Source: Cytophagales bacterium
Lineage (GTDB): Bacteria; Bacteroidota; Bacteroidia; Cytophagales; Cyclobacteriaceae
Reading direction: 5' to 3'
Length of the DNA stretch: 60,638 nucleotides
Assembly: GCA_016124425.1 (NCBI GenBank)
Contig: WGNT01000004.1
Location: 1-60,638 of the forward strand
Shown here piece by piece: positions 18,407 to 27,372 of this stretch (the stretch's first letter is position 1; every line of letters begins with the position of its first letter). The notes under the pieces are model-generated. The model was not told the origin of the DNA. It did no database searches and saw only the letters and a program-made list of their open reading frames with translations. A program made the translations under genes and the position numbers.

Positions 18407-18570
18407 ATTGAAGAGAATAGACTTCAAAGAAAGGTTCGTTGGAAATTAGGAAGGAAATATTTCGGCTCTTAAAATTTTTTCGATAATTTTATAAGGAAAG
18501 CAAAGGTCTTCCTTGAGAATTTTGTTTTCCCTTTTAGAATATGATTTTCACACTGATCAAACCGCAATAG

Positions 18571-18987
18571 ATGAAAAAGCTTCTTTTTTCGTATACGACC
18601 TTTGGGACAGACATCGCACTCCTGATTTTGAGAGTAGGTGCGGGTACCCTTTTATTTATCCATGGCCTTCCTAAACTGCTAAACTTTAGTGGGCGCTTAA
18701 ACTCATTTGCGGATCCACTCGGATTGGGACCGGCGTTGTCTTTACAGTTGGTGGTCTTTGCGGAGGTATTTTGTACCCTTATATTGGCAGTGGGATTTAT
18801 GAGCAGAATCGTTCTTATACCGTTGATAATAAATATGTTCGTCATTACATTTATTGTACACGGTCCTGATCCTTTTGGCAAACAAGAACTGCCGCTCCTC
18901 TATTTGATTTCATTTGTGGTTCTGATGATCGCCGGCCCTGGCAAATACTCTATCGACGCACAGTTGCTGAAAAGGCCCCGATATTAG
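18571..18987 (+). CDS. DoxX family membrane protein
   Basis: A 138-residue protein with four membrane helices. It shows the DoxX family features: LLILRVGAGTLLFIHGLPKL at the start (shown here in part: RVGAGTLLFIHGLPKL), a FADPLGLG loop, FAEVFCTLILAVGF in helix 2-3, and a short charged C-terminus. DoxX proteins are inner-membrane proteins implicated in oxidative-stress and thiol homeostasis or as quinol-oxidase subunits; the specific role is not known. It is convergent with recF, with only 26 bases between the stops. Confidence 0.8.
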   Translation: MKKLLFSYTTFGTDIALLILRVGAGTLLFIHGLPKLLNFSGRLNSFADPLGLGPALSLQLVVFAEVFCTLILAVGFMSRIVLIPLIINMFVITFIVHGPDPFGKQELPLLYLISFVVLMIAGPGKYSIDAQLLKRPRY

Positions 18988-19013
18988 CTCCTGAGGAAAA
19001 CGGAAACTGTCTA

Positions 19014-20126
19014 TTACATTGTCGCCACGCCGGCTAACTTACCGTCTACTATATCAAATAACTTGGCTGGAACATTAAGATCTGAGAAGATTTTTTTCGA
19101 GCGCTCAGGTCGGGCGTCAGTTATGAATATCTGCCCGAAGTCCTGCCTAGCAACCAACTTCATCAGCTGAGTGATTCTTATATCGTCCAATTTATCGAAG
19201 ATATCATCCAACAGCAATATTGGTTTTTGCTTTTTTTCCAGCTTCAACGCATCAAATTGAGCTAGTTTCAAACTTATGAGGTATGATTTCTGTTGCCCCT
19301 GCGAGCCGAATTTTTTCAACGAATATGCGTCCAAGGAGAACTGGTAATCGTCTTTATGGACACCCACGTTCGTACGCTTTAGCAGTAAATCTTTTTCCAA
19401 TTCGCTTCTAAAGTTCTTTTCGAAGGCACTTTCACTGGCATCGCTCACATAGGCAACGTCCGTTTTTTCACCCTTCATGGAGATGTAACCATAGTGTTTC
19501 TGAAGAATCGGCCTGAAGTTGGCAATAAAATGAGCCCTTCGGCTGTAGATCGATTTGGATAACTGAATTAATTCCCGCGAATAGGGTTCCAACAACGGAA
19601 GATCTACCTTTCCCGTCTCTTGAAATCGTTTCAGCAGCGCGTTACGTTGTTTTAGAAAATGCTGATACCGTACCAAATCACCGAGATAGCTCGTGCTTAA
19701 TTGTGATAAAATGTTATCAAAAAATTTTCGCCTTTCTTCACTCCCCTCCCGAATCAGGCTGTTGTCGTCAGGTGCGATGAGAACGACCGGAAACAGACCG
19801 ATGTGGTCGCTCATTTTTTGGTAGGCCTTCCCGTTGAGAACGAGCTGTTTTTTTTTGCCGGACTCCATGGAACAATCAAGTTCGAGGAGCCTCTCCTCCA
19901 GCATAAAGCTACCTCGCAGAAAAAAGAAGTCCGTTCCATGATGTATTTGGAGTTGGTCAACAGACTGGAATGCACTTTTGGTTAGGCAGAGGTAGTGTAT
20001 GGCATCCAGAAGATTCGTTTTTCCGGAGCCATTAAGCCCAATAAAGCAGTTTACATCGGTACTAAATTCGAATGAATCCTGACTAAAATTCTTGAATTGA
20101 CGAAGGGTAATATTTTTCAGGTACAT
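19014..20126 (-). CDS. recF: DNA replication/repair protein RecF
   Basis: A 370-residue SMC-like ATPase. Start MYLKNITLRQFKNF is the canonical RecF N-terminus (an upstream TTG at 20144 is less likely). Walker A is GLNGSGKT (residues 30-37), the ABC-type signature lies in GSQGQQKSYLISLKLAQ, and Walker B/D-loop is ILLLDDIFDKLDD. RecF binds ssDNA-dsDNA junctions and helps RecOR load RecA at gaps. It is not beside dnaA/dnaN, which is usual in Bacteroidetes. It is divergent from pdhA with about 100 bases between the starts. Confidence 0.95.
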   Translation of the reverse strand: MYLKNITLRQFKNFSQDSFEFSTDVNCFIGLNGSGKTNLLDAIHYLCLTKSAFQSVDQLQIHHGTDFFFLRGSFMLEERLLELDCSMESGKKKQLVLNGKAYQKMSDHIGLFPVVLIAPDDNSLIREGSEERRKFFDNILSQLSTSYLGDLVRYQHFLKQRNALLKRFQETGKVDLPLLEPYSRELIQLSKSIYSRRAHFIANFRPILQKHYGYISMKGEKTDVAYVSDASESAFEKNFRSELEKDLLLKRTNVGVHKDDYQFSLDAYSLKKFGSQGQQKSYLISLKLAQFDALKLEKKQKPILLLDDIFDKLDDIRITQLMKLVARQDFGQIFITDARPERSKKIFSDLNVPAKLFDIVDGKLAGVATM

Positions 20127-20189
20127 GTCTAAAAACTCTGTCAATTTTCACTAATTTCGCATTCCCACCCAAAATTCCCGCGTTTTGAT

Positions 20190-20197
20190 TATCTTTG
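20190..20197 (+). promoter_or_regulatory. -7 element for pdhA
   Basis: TATCTTTG fits TAnnTTTG, 33 bases before ATG 20231. The region 19-21 bases upstream lacks a good TTG, so this is a partial promoter match. Confidence 0.45.
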
Positions 20198-20230
20198 GGT
20201 TCAAAGTTAGCATATTTATTACAATACGGT

Positions 20231-21253
20231 ATGGCGAAAAAGAGTTCTAGCACCACAAAGTCGAAAGTAAAATATTCAAAAGAGACCTATGCTTATTGGT
20301 ACGAAAGCATGCTCTTGATGAGAAGGTTTGAAGAAAAGGCGGGTCAGTTGTATGGCCAGCAAAAAATCAGGGGATTTTGTCACTTATACATAGGTCAGGA
20401 AGCATGTGCTTCAGGCGCTATTACCGCATTGGAGAAAGATGATAAATGGATTACTGCGTATCGTTGTCACGCTCATCCGCTTGGTCTAGGGACCGATCCG
20501 GGGGCGGTAATGGCAGAACTGTTTGGAAAAGCCACCGGTACCACAAAAGGCAAAGGCGGATCGATGCATATATTTGACAATACAAAAAACTTTGCCGGAG
20601 GACATGGTATTGTTGGCGCACAGATCCCCATGGGACTTGGATTGGGTTTTGCAGAAAAATATAAAGGAACAAAAAATCTAGCTATCTGCTACATGGGTGA
20701 CGGTGCGGTAAGACAGGGGGCTTTTCATGAATCCCTTAACTTAGCCATGTTGTACAAGACACCTGTGATCTTTGTCATTGAGAACAACGGGTATGCAATG
20801 GGAACATCCGTGCAGCGTTCGTCGAATGTAAATGAATTATATACGCTTGGGGAAGCTTATGATATGCCCTCTTTTGCTGTAGACGCGATGAATGTAGAAG
20901 CCGTGCATGAGGCCGTAGCTGAAGCAGCAGAACGAGCAAGGAAGGGTGATGGACCTACTTTACTTGAATTTCGAACCTATAGATATAAAGGGCACTCCAT
21001 GTCCGACCCACAGAAGTACCGTACGAAGGAAGAAGTGGAAGAATACAAACTTCGTGACCCAATAGAACAGGTTAAGATGACCATTCAGGAAAACAACCTG
21101 CTGACAGAAGATGAGCTGAAAGAGATTGATGCGCGGGTAAAGCAGCAAGTTTCCGATGCCGTGAAATTTGCCGAAGAGTCCCCTTGGCCGGAAGGTACCG
21201 ATGCATTTAAGGATGTATATGCAGAAGAGGACTATCCTTTTATAATGGAATAA
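20231..21253 (+). CDS. pdhA: Pyruvate dehydrogenase E1 component, alpha subunit
   Basis: A 340-residue TPP-dependent alpha subunit. After a basic N-terminal tail it shows IRGFCHLYIGQEACASG, KGGSMH, the TPP motif GDGAVRQGAFHES ending in ENN, and YRYKGHSMSDPQKYR, which contains the loop found in E1 alpha subunits of the pyruvate type. ATG 20231 is preferred over an upstream GTG frame at 20195. It forms an alpha2-beta2 E1 with a beta subunit encoded elsewhere; no pdhB, E2 or E3 gene is adjacent. A terminator follows, so it is transcribed alone. Confidence 0.92.
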   Translation: MAKKSSSTTKSKVKYSKETYAYWYESMLLMRRFEEKAGQLYGQQKIRGFCHLYIGQEACASGAITALEKDDKWITAYRCHAHPLGLGTDPGAVMAELFGKATGTTKGKGGSMHIFDNTKNFAGGHGIVGAQIPMGLGLGFAEKYKGTKNLAICYMGDGAVRQGAFHESLNLAMLYKTPVIFVIENNGYAMGTSVQRSSNVNELYTLGEAYDMPSFAVDAMNVEAVHEAVAEAAERARKGDGPTLLEFRTYRYKGHSMSDPQKYRTKEEVEEYKLRDPIEQVKMTIQENNLLTEDELKEIDARVKQQVSDAVKFAEESPWPEGTDAFKDVYAEEDYPFIME

Positions 21254-21276
21254 TCAATCTGCATGAATCAAAATTG

Positions 21277-21313
21277 GCCACCTGTGACAGTAAAAACATA
21301 GGTGGCTTTTTTT
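21277..21313 (+). terminator. Rho-independent terminator after pdhA
   Basis: GCCACCT (21277-21283) pairs with AGGTGGC (21300-21306), followed by seven T residues. The next promoter begins 8 bases later. Confidence 0.85.
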
Positions 21314-21320
21314 ATTATTA

Positions 21321-21350
21321 TTTGTGATTCAATGAAAACCCCTATATTTG
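21321..21350 (+). promoter_or_regulatory. Consensus Bacteroidetes promoter for the TPR membrane protein
   Basis: TTTG at 21321-21324, 18-base spacer, TATATTTG(C) at 21343-21350: a full match to the sigma-ABfr type consensus. The ATG is 20 bases downstream, so the leader is short. Confidence 0.75.
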
Positions 21351-21369
21351 CGACTGAAAAATTAAGATC

Positions 21370-22089
21370 ATGTCAAAAAGTAACGTAAAAAATACGGGTA
21401 AGAAAAATGATCCGGCAAATGAACTCTTGGAGAATCCTGAAGCAATTGCTAGCAGGCTGAATCGTGGGGAACATTTTTTAAAGGAGAATGCGAAATTTGT
21501 TGCCGGCGCTATCGGTGCTGTCATAGTGATAATTGCAGCGGTTCTTTATTTTCAGTTTCATAAAGCAAATCAGAATATAACCGCCCAAGCAGAAATGTTT
21601 CAGGCTGTCTACTATTTCGAGCAGGACAGTGTAGACCTAGCGTTACAAGGAGACGGGGTGAATCCGGGATTCTTAACCATCTTAGACAAATACAGCGGTA
21701 CCGAAGCTGCCAATTTGGCCCACTATTATGTAGGGTCGATTTATTTGTCCCAGTCCGAATTCCAACTTGCCGCTGATCACCTGAAGCAGTTTTCTTCTGA
21801 TGACTTTTTCATTCAGGCACAAGCGTATGCGCTGACTGGGGATGCCTATATGGATTTAGGTAACCCTCAGGAAGCTATCAAGTATTACAAAAGAGCGGTG
21901 GACCATGAGTCAAATAAGTTTTTTACCCCGAAATACTTAAGTAAGTTGGCTATTGCTTACGAAGAGGCTGGTGAATTGAAGAATGCAATAGAGGCATATG
22001 AAACAATCGAAGAGAAATACCTTGACTCTTACGAATTTACCAACGCCCGTAAACACAAGGCTCGCCTGCAAGGTCTTGCCTCAAACTAA
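21370..22089 (+). CDS. Membrane-anchored tetratricopeptide repeat protein (YfgM-like)
   Basis: A 239-residue protein with one N-terminal membrane helix (about residues 43-63, VAGAIGAVIVIIAAVLYFQF) and a periplasmic part made of TPR units, for example AHYYVGSIYLSQSEFQLAADHL, QAYALTGDAYMDLGNPQEAIKYY and AIAYEEAGELKNAIEAYETI (quoted in part). The layout resembles YfgM/ancillary SecYEG-translocon factors, but equivalence is not shown. It has its own promoter and terminator; ribH follows. Confidence 0.75.
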   Translation: MSKSNVKNTGKKNDPANELLENPEAIASRLNRGEHFLKENAKFVAGAIGAVIVIIAAVLYFQFHKANQNITAQAEMFQAVYYFEQDSVDLALQGDGVNPGFLTILDKYSGTEAANLAHYYVGSIYLSQSEFQLAADHLKQFSSDDFFIQAQAYALTGDAYMDLGNPQEAIKYYKRAVDHESNKFFTPKYLSKLAIAYEEAGELKNAIEAYETIEEKYLDSYEFTNARKHKARLQGLASN

Positions 22090-22111
22090 GAAAACACCGA
22101 TTGTTTTTAAG

Positions 22112-22145
22112 AAAGAGTAAGGCCTTGGTTTTACTCTTTTTTTTA
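22112..22145 (+). terminator. Rho-independent terminator
   Basis: AAGAGTAA (22113-22120) pairs with TTACTCTT (22131-22138), followed by a run of T up to 22144. It separates the TPR gene from ribH. Confidence 0.7.
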
Positions 22146-22167
22146 TGCAATCATCAAACTTAATATT

Positions 22168-22644
22168 ATGGCGACATCCTTAAAAAACCTAAGCCAGTAC
22201 GATGATGCAAACCTCATCGAGGTAGCTGACAAAAAATTTGGAATTATTGTATCGGAGTGGAATGATGAAGTAACTGAATCCCTTTACAATGGCGCGCTTG
22301 AAACCCTTCTCACGCATGGGGCAAGTCGGGAAAACATCCTCAGAAAGAATGTCCCTGGATCTTTTGAGCTGCCCTTGGCCGCCCAATGGCTAGCACAGCG
22401 GGATGAAATAGATGCCGTCATCTGCATTGGCTGCGTGATTCAAGGTGAAACGCGGCATTTTGATTTCATATGTCAGGCCGTAGCACAAGGCATTACAGAT
22501 GTGGGATTAAAATATAACAAACCTGTCATCTTTGGTGTCCTAACTCCTAATACACAACAGCAGGCATTGGACCGTGCTGGCGGCAAACATGGAAATAAGG
22601 GTGATGAGGCTGCCATTACTGCCATCAAAATGCTTGGGTTTTGA
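22168..22644 (+). CDS. ribH: 6,7-dimethyl-8-ribityllumazine synthase
   Basis: A 158-residue lumazine synthase of normal length. It shows the N-terminal GIIVSEWNDEVT aromatic-ligand loop, VPGSFELPLAAQ, the phosphate-binding GETRHFDF with His97 as the likely general acid/base, and GVLTPNTQQQALDRAGG. The enzyme condenses 5-amino-6-ribitylaminouracil with dihydroxybutanone phosphate in riboflavin synthesis, as a pentamer or icosahedral shell. No other rib gene and no FMN riboswitch is seen nearby. The hairpin just upstream implies its own promoter, which I could not identify. Confidence 0.95.
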   Translation: MATSLKNLSQYDDANLIEVADKKFGIIVSEWNDEVTESLYNGALETLLTHGASRENILRKNVPGSFELPLAAQWLAQRDEIDAVICIGCVIQGETRHFDFICQAVAQGITDVGLKYNKPVIFGVLTPNTQQQALDRAGGKHGNKGDEAAITAIKMLGF

Positions 22645-22709
22645 GGCAAATTGCCCCGTTACTACAAACTTTGGGAAGTCAACATAGCTAGAGAATTAAT
22701 AATTTATCA

Positions 22710-24032
22710 ATGAAAATAATGAAATTTGGGGGTACCTCAGTTGGAAAACCCGAGCGAATGCATCAAGTGAAGGAGCTCATCACGAAGGGAGATGAGCCAG
22801 TAATTGTGGTTTTGTCGGCTTTATCCGGAACCACCAACGCGTTGGTCGGTATAGGAGAATCCTTGGCAACAGGAGATAAGGTGAATGCTAAGGCCAAAAT
22901 TGACAACCTTCAAGCACATTATGAGACGTTTTGTGACGCGTTGTTTTCCTCTCCTGAAGCTAAAAAGGAGGGGTTGAAAATCGTACAGGAACATTTTGAG
23001 TTTTTGAATATCATCCTTAAAATCTCATTTAATGAAGCCATTAACAAAGACATCCTAGCACAGGGAGAGCTTCTTTCCACCAAGTTGTTTTATGAACTGC
23101 TTAAGGAATCGCAGATCAGGTCCGTTTTTCTTCCAGCGCTGGAGTTTATGAGCATCGATGAAAATAACGAGCCAGAGTTGCCGAAAATCCAGGAACGTTT
23201 GGGCAAACTGTTGGATGATTATGCCGGAGAGCGGATTTTTGTGACGCAAGGATATATTTGCAAAAACCACCGTAACGAGGTCGATAACCTAAAACGAGGG
23301 GGCAGCGACTACACGGCTTCCCTGGTTGGAGCCGCGATTTCTGCCTCTGTTGTCGAAATATGGACAGATATAGATGGGATGCATAACAACGATCCACGCA
23401 TCGTGGAGAAAACAAGGCCCATAGCCAGACTTTCCTTTGAAGAAGCAGCGGAACTTGCCTACTTTGGTGCGAAGATTTTGCACCCCGCTTCCATATGGCC
23501 GGCTCAGCAATATAACGTACCGGTCAAATTACTCAATACGATGGAACCAGATGCCCTGGGTACAACGATTACAGCGGACATGTCTGAGGCGGGCGGCGTA
23601 AAAGCGCTTGCGGGTAAAGACGGCATCACGGCGATAAAAATCAAGTCCAGCCGTATGTTGTTGGCCTATGGTTTCTTACGCAAGGTTTTTGAAGTATTTG
23701 AGAAGTATAAAACATCTATTGATATGATTACCACGTCTGAGGTAGCCATTTCGCTTACTATAGACGATACCAGTCATCTGGAAGAAATCAAAGTGGAGTT
23801 GGCTGCCTTCGGCCATGTGGAAATAGACCATAACTTGTCTATTATCTGTATTGTGGGCAACCTTATTATGGAACAGAACGGCGTACTGCAGGACATCATG
23901 GATGGTCTAGCGGAGATCCCGCTTCGAATGGTGTCTTACGGGGGCAGTAAACACAATGTCTCTGTTCTTGTTGATGCCGCATACAAGAATGAGGCACTTA
24001 AAAGTTTAAATAAAGCGCTTTTTGTATTTTGA
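22710..24032 (+). CDS. Aspartate kinase (monofunctional)
   Basis: A 440-residue amino-acid kinase with two C-terminal ACT modules. MKFGGTSVG at the N-terminus is the ATP/aspartate-binding signature, and FVTQGYIC, RGGSDYTASLVGAA and EIWTDIDGMHNNDPRIV are typical of aspartokinases. The ACT part (from about residue 305, ITAIKIKSSRMLLAYGFL) suggests feedback by lysine or threonine. No homoserine dehydrogenase is fused. It starts the aspartate-family amino acid and diaminopimelate pathway. Whether it is lysC- or thrA-type cannot be told from sequence alone. Confidence 0.92.
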   Translation: MKIMKFGGTSVGKPERMHQVKELITKGDEPVIVVLSALSGTTNALVGIGESLATGDKVNAKAKIDNLQAHYETFCDALFSSPEAKKEGLKIVQEHFEFLNIILKISFNEAINKDILAQGELLSTKLFYELLKESQIRSVFLPALEFMSIDENNEPELPKIQERLGKLLDDYAGERIFVTQGYICKNHRNEVDNLKRGGSDYTASLVGAAISASVVEIWTDIDGMHNNDPRIVEKTRPIARLSFEEAAELAYFGAKILHPASIWPAQQYNVPVKLLNTMEPDALGTTITADMSEAGGVKALAGKDGITAIKIKSSRMLLAYGFLRKVFEVFEKYKTSIDMITTSEVAISLTIDDTSHLEEIKVELAAFGHVEIDHNLSIICIVGNLIMEQNGVLQDIMDGLAEIPLRMVSYGGSKHNVSVLVDAAYKNEALKSLNKALFVF

Positions 24033-24142
24033 GGGAGAAGCCAGTACCGCTGTTAAAGGAATTTAGCCAAAAATAGATCGCCGGATTTGGAATTCGCTAA
24101 CGTCTACGTAATTTCAGGCTCATCGTCTTTTATTGTCTTACT

Positions 24143-24496
24143 ATGAGAAAAAATACACCTAAAGAACGCCCTGGAACCTGGCTACAGAAGCTTCAGGAAA
24201 AATGGCAGCTGAAGAGCATCTGGCAGGTGGTCTTGGTACTCGTGGTATTTGCATGTACGGGAATGACTGTGCTTTACATCAAAAAGCCCATATTCGACCT
24301 ACTTGGTGTGGATATGAGTACGGGTGGATTTTATAAAACAGTACTTTATTTGTTACTCGTCCTTCCGCTGTACCAGCTATTTTTACTGATTTACGGGTTT
24401 ATCTTTGGACAATTTCGGTTCTTCTGGGAGAAGGAAAAGCAATTTCTGAACAGAATTACCGGGCGAAGAGGAGCAGATAAAAATAGGGAGATATAG
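24143..24496 (+). CDS. Small membrane protein, DUF6787-like
   Basis: A 117-residue protein with a basic N-terminus (WLQKLQEKWQLKSIWQ), two membrane helices (about 29-48 and 68-92) and a cytoplasmic end GQFRFFWEKEKQFLNRI. The W-x-x-K-L-x-x-K-W opening and the FGQFRFFW motif match what I recall of the DUF6787 family, common in Bacteroidetes; function unknown. It lies alone between the aspartate kinase and an ABC exporter on the same strand. Confidence 0.6.
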   Translation: MRKNTPKERPGTWLQKLQEKWQLKSIWQVVLVLVVFACTGMTVLYIKKPIFDLLGVDMSTGGFYKTVLYLLLVLPLYQLFLLIYGFIFGQFRFFWEKEKQFLNRITGRRGADKNREI

Positions 24497-24612
24497 CAGC
24501 AGCTAAGGGACGGTACATGTGGTAAGTTGTGAGAATCAATTTGCAAGTTTATGAATTATCATTAGAAGGTTATAAGGCTTACCTTTATCCCAAATAAATG
24601 AATATCAATTAA

Positions 24613-26424
24613 ATGGCGAAAACAAGAGGATTGGCACTGGACGACAGTGAAAAAAGAAAACTGAACAAACAAAACTTTACGAAGCTTATAGGCATATTCG
24701 GATTTGCCGTACCATATCGGGTACCATTTTTGTTTGGGATGCTTTTTTTGGTTTTTTCCAGTTTGATGTTGTTGACATTTCCGTTCGTTGCTGGAAAACT
24801 CATTGATGCAGCGACAGGAGAGGCATGGATTGTGGATGATATCAATGGTATAGCCTTTATTCTGCTGGGTATCTTGCTTATTCAGAGCGTGTTTTCCTTT
24901 TTTCGGGTTTGGTTGTTTGCGCAGGTAAGTGAAAAATCCATGCGCGATATCCGAAAAGCTATTTACGGCAGGTTGGTTCATTTGCCCATGACGTTCTTCG
25001 ATAAGCGGCGAACAGGGGAATTGATTAGTAGGATCACCTCAGACGTTTCACTGTTGCAGGATACGTTTTCAATAACGCTAGCCGAACTAATGCGGCAGGT
25101 AATTACACTTTTGGCAGGAATTGGGTTTCTGTTGTATACTACTCCAAAGCTGACCTTGTTTATGCTGGCGACTATACCGGTGTTGGTGGTTATCGCGATG
25201 ATTTTTGGCCGCTTTATACGCAAGCTTTCAAAAGCCACTCAGGACGAGTTGGCTGCCGCAAATGTTGTCGTGGAGGAAACCCTACAATCGATTGTTACAG
25301 TAAAATCATTCACGGGTGAAGCATATGAATCTACACGGTACGGAAAGGGATTGGAACGTGTGGTAAATGTAGCACTGAAGGCTGCCGGATTTCGTGGCGC
25401 GTTTATTTCCTTCATCATTTTCGCGTTGTTTGGGGGTATTGTTGCTGTCATTTGGTACGGGGCCACGTTAGTAAATGAGGGAGCGATGAGTGTGGGGGAC
25501 TTGGTTAGCTTCGTGCTTTACACCACCTTCATAGGTGGGTCTATCGCGGGATTGGGTGATATTTACGGGCAGGTTCAAAAGGCGATCGGATCTTCTGAGC
25601 GCGTATTGGAAATTCTTGACGAAATACCAGAGGGCACATTGGATCCGGATAGCGGAGAGGTGATTTCCGGGAGTGTTGCATTCAAAAATGTCTTCTTTCA
25701 ATATCCAACCAGACAAGATCACTTGGTACTTCATGGAATTGATTTTTCCATCAAAACAGGAGAGAAAATTGCGCTGGCAGGATATAGCGGCGCGGGGAAA
25801 TCTACCATTATCCAGTTGCTACTCAGGTTCTATGACGCGACTAAAGGACAAATATTGGTGGATGGAAAGCCCCTGCAGTCCTGGAACTTGAAGCAGTTGC
25901 GGTCAAGTATAGGTGTGGTGCCACAAGAGGTATTGCTGTTTGGAGGAACTATCCGTGAAAATATCGCGTATGCCAAACAAGATGCCACGGAAGGGGAGAT
26001 TGTCGCCGCAGCTCAAAAAGCCAATGCCTGGCAATTTATCGAAAAGTTTCCCGAAGGATTGAATACGTTGGTGGGCGAACGGGGGGTGAAGCTCTCCGGC
26101 GGTCAGCGGCAGCGCATTGCGATTGCAAGGGCGATATTAAAGAATCCGTCAATACTTATTCTGGATGAAGCCACTTCCTCCTTGGATGCGGAATCGGAAG
26201 CTTTGGTGCAGGAGGCGTTGGATGAGTTGATGAAAGATCGGACGACAATTGTGATTGCACATCGATTGGCAACAATCCGTAAAGTGGATAGGATTCTGAT
26301 GATCAAAGACGGGAAGATTGTCGAAGAGGGAAACCACGAAGAGTTGGCATCCAAAGAAGATGGCTACTACGCCAATCTGGTAAAACTGCAATTCAGCGAT
26401 CCTATTTCACCGCTTTCAGACTAA
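24613..26424 (+). CDS. ABC transporter, fused permease and ATPase (MsbA-like exporter half)
   Basis: A 603-residue half-transporter. Six membrane helices fill residues 30-320 with the ABC exporter coupling region FDKRRTGELISRITSDVSLLQ (shown in part). The nucleotide-binding domain has Walker A GYSGAGKST (about 389-397), signature LSGGQRQR (about 494) and Walker B ILILDEATSSLD (about 514) with the H-loop IAHRLAT. Homodimeric MsbA/BmrA-type exporters of this form carry lipids or drugs; the substrate is unknown. The last 23 bases overlap the convergent nadC gene. Confidence 0.9.
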   Translation: MAKTRGLALDDSEKRKLNKQNFTKLIGIFGFAVPYRVPFLFGMLFLVFSSLMLLTFPFVAGKLIDAATGEAWIVDDINGIAFILLGILLIQSVFSFFRVWLFAQVSEKSMRDIRKAIYGRLVHLPMTFFDKRRTGELISRITSDVSLLQDTFSITLAELMRQVITLLAGIGFLLYTTPKLTLFMLATIPVLVVIAMIFGRFIRKLSKATQDELAAANVVVEETLQSIVTVKSFTGEAYESTRYGKGLERVVNVALKAAGFRGAFISFIIFALFGGIVAVIWYGATLVNEGAMSVGDLVSFVLYTTFIGGSIAGLGDIYGQVQKAIGSSERVLEILDEIPEGTLDPDSGEVISGSVAFKNVFFQYPTRQDHLVLHGIDFSIKTGEKIALAGYSGAGKSTIIQLLLRFYDATKGQILVDGKPLQSWNLKQLRSSIGVVPQEVLLFGGTIRENIAYAKQDATEGEIVAAAQKANAWQFIEKFPEGLNTLVGERGVKLSGGQRQRIAIARAILKNPSILILDEATSSLDAESEALVQEALDELMKDRTTIVIAHRLATIRKVDRILMIKDGKIVEEGNHEELASKEDGYYANLVKLQFSDPISPLSD

Positions 26425-27262
26425 TATCCAAGCTCTTCACCTGATGTGTAAGTGCGCCTACAGATATATAGTCGACCCCACATTCCGCCACTCCTCTTAG
26501 GGTATTCTCATTGATGCCGCCTGAAGCTTCGGTTTCGTAACGCCCGCCTATCATCTCGACCGCTTTTTTCATCATGGCATTGTCCATATTGTCCAGCATG
26601 ATAATATCGAATCCACCTATCTCCAGGACCTCCCTGACTTCCTCTAAATTTCTCGTTTCAACTTCGATTTTGAGCGATAGGTGATTATCCTTCAGGTAGG
26701 TCTGGGCAGCGACTATTGCCGGCCTGAGCCCTCCTGCAAAATCGATGTGGTTGTCTTTCAACATGATCATATCGTAGAGCGCATACCTATGGTTTTTTCC
26801 TCCGCCAATGTATACCGCCCATTTTTCCATCATGCGAAAATTTGGTGTTGTCTTGCGGGTGTCTAGCAGTTTGGCTGAAGTATGCCGGATTTGCTGGTTC
26901 AACCTGTGGGTGAACGTAGCAATACCGCTCATACGCTGGAGGCAGTTTAAAACCAATCGCTCCGTGGTGAGAATGGATGCTGCCTTCCCCGAGACGATAA
27001 GACCAATATCCCCTTTCTTCACTGGCTGACCATCTTCCAGCAACAAGGACACATCTAACGAAGGATCATAATAGTTGAAAATCTTTTGGGCTAGGGTAAG
27101 TCCCGCGATAATCCCATTTTCTTTAATTAGTAGCTGAGCTTTGCCGACTGCGTTTGCCGGGATGACCGCTAACGTAGAATGATCTCCTTCCCCAACATCT
27201 TCATTAAGGGCAGATTGAATAAACTCATTCAGTTTTTCTTCTGTAATATAGCTCTGTTTCAC
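26402..27262 (-). CDS. nadC: Nicotinate-nucleotide pyrophosphorylase (carboxylating)
   Basis: A 286-residue quinolinate phosphoribosyltransferase of standard length. It shows EDVGEGDHST, the quinolinate-contacting LDTRKTTP, GGGKNHR, MLKDNHI, KIEVE, and the phosphate-binding EASGGI and YISVGALT. It converts quinolinate and PRPP to nicotinate mononucleotide in de novo NAD synthesis. The C-terminus overlaps the convergent ABC exporter gene by 23 bases. A DUF4783 gene lies 110 bases upstream on the same strand. nadA and nadB are not in the window. Confidence 0.95.
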   Translation of the reverse strand: MKQSYITEEKLNEFIQSALNEDVGEGDHSTLAVIPANAVGKAQLLIKENGIIAGLTLAQKIFNYYDPSLDVSLLLEDGQPVKKGDIGLIVSGKAASILTTERLVLNCLQRMSGIATFTHRLNQQIRHTSAKLLDTRKTTPNFRMMEKWAVYIGGGKNHRYALYDMIMLKDNHIDFAGGLRPAIVAAQTYLKDNHLSLKIEVETRNLEEVREVLEIGGFDIIMLDNMDNAMMKKAVEMIGGRYETEASGGINENTLRGVAECGVDYISVGALTHQVKSLDISLKAVK

Positions 27263-27372
27263 CTATCAAAAATAGCAATTTTTATGTAAAGATTTGCCCA
27301 AAATGATTTTTTGATTGTGGAGACGAAATAGCGAAACAGGAGTCCGTTGAGGAGTAGGCTATTTGATCAACT

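Noticed and set aside
18541..18570. Nine-codon frame directly abutting the DoxX start
   Set aside because: Too short to judge and without ribosome site; probably chance.
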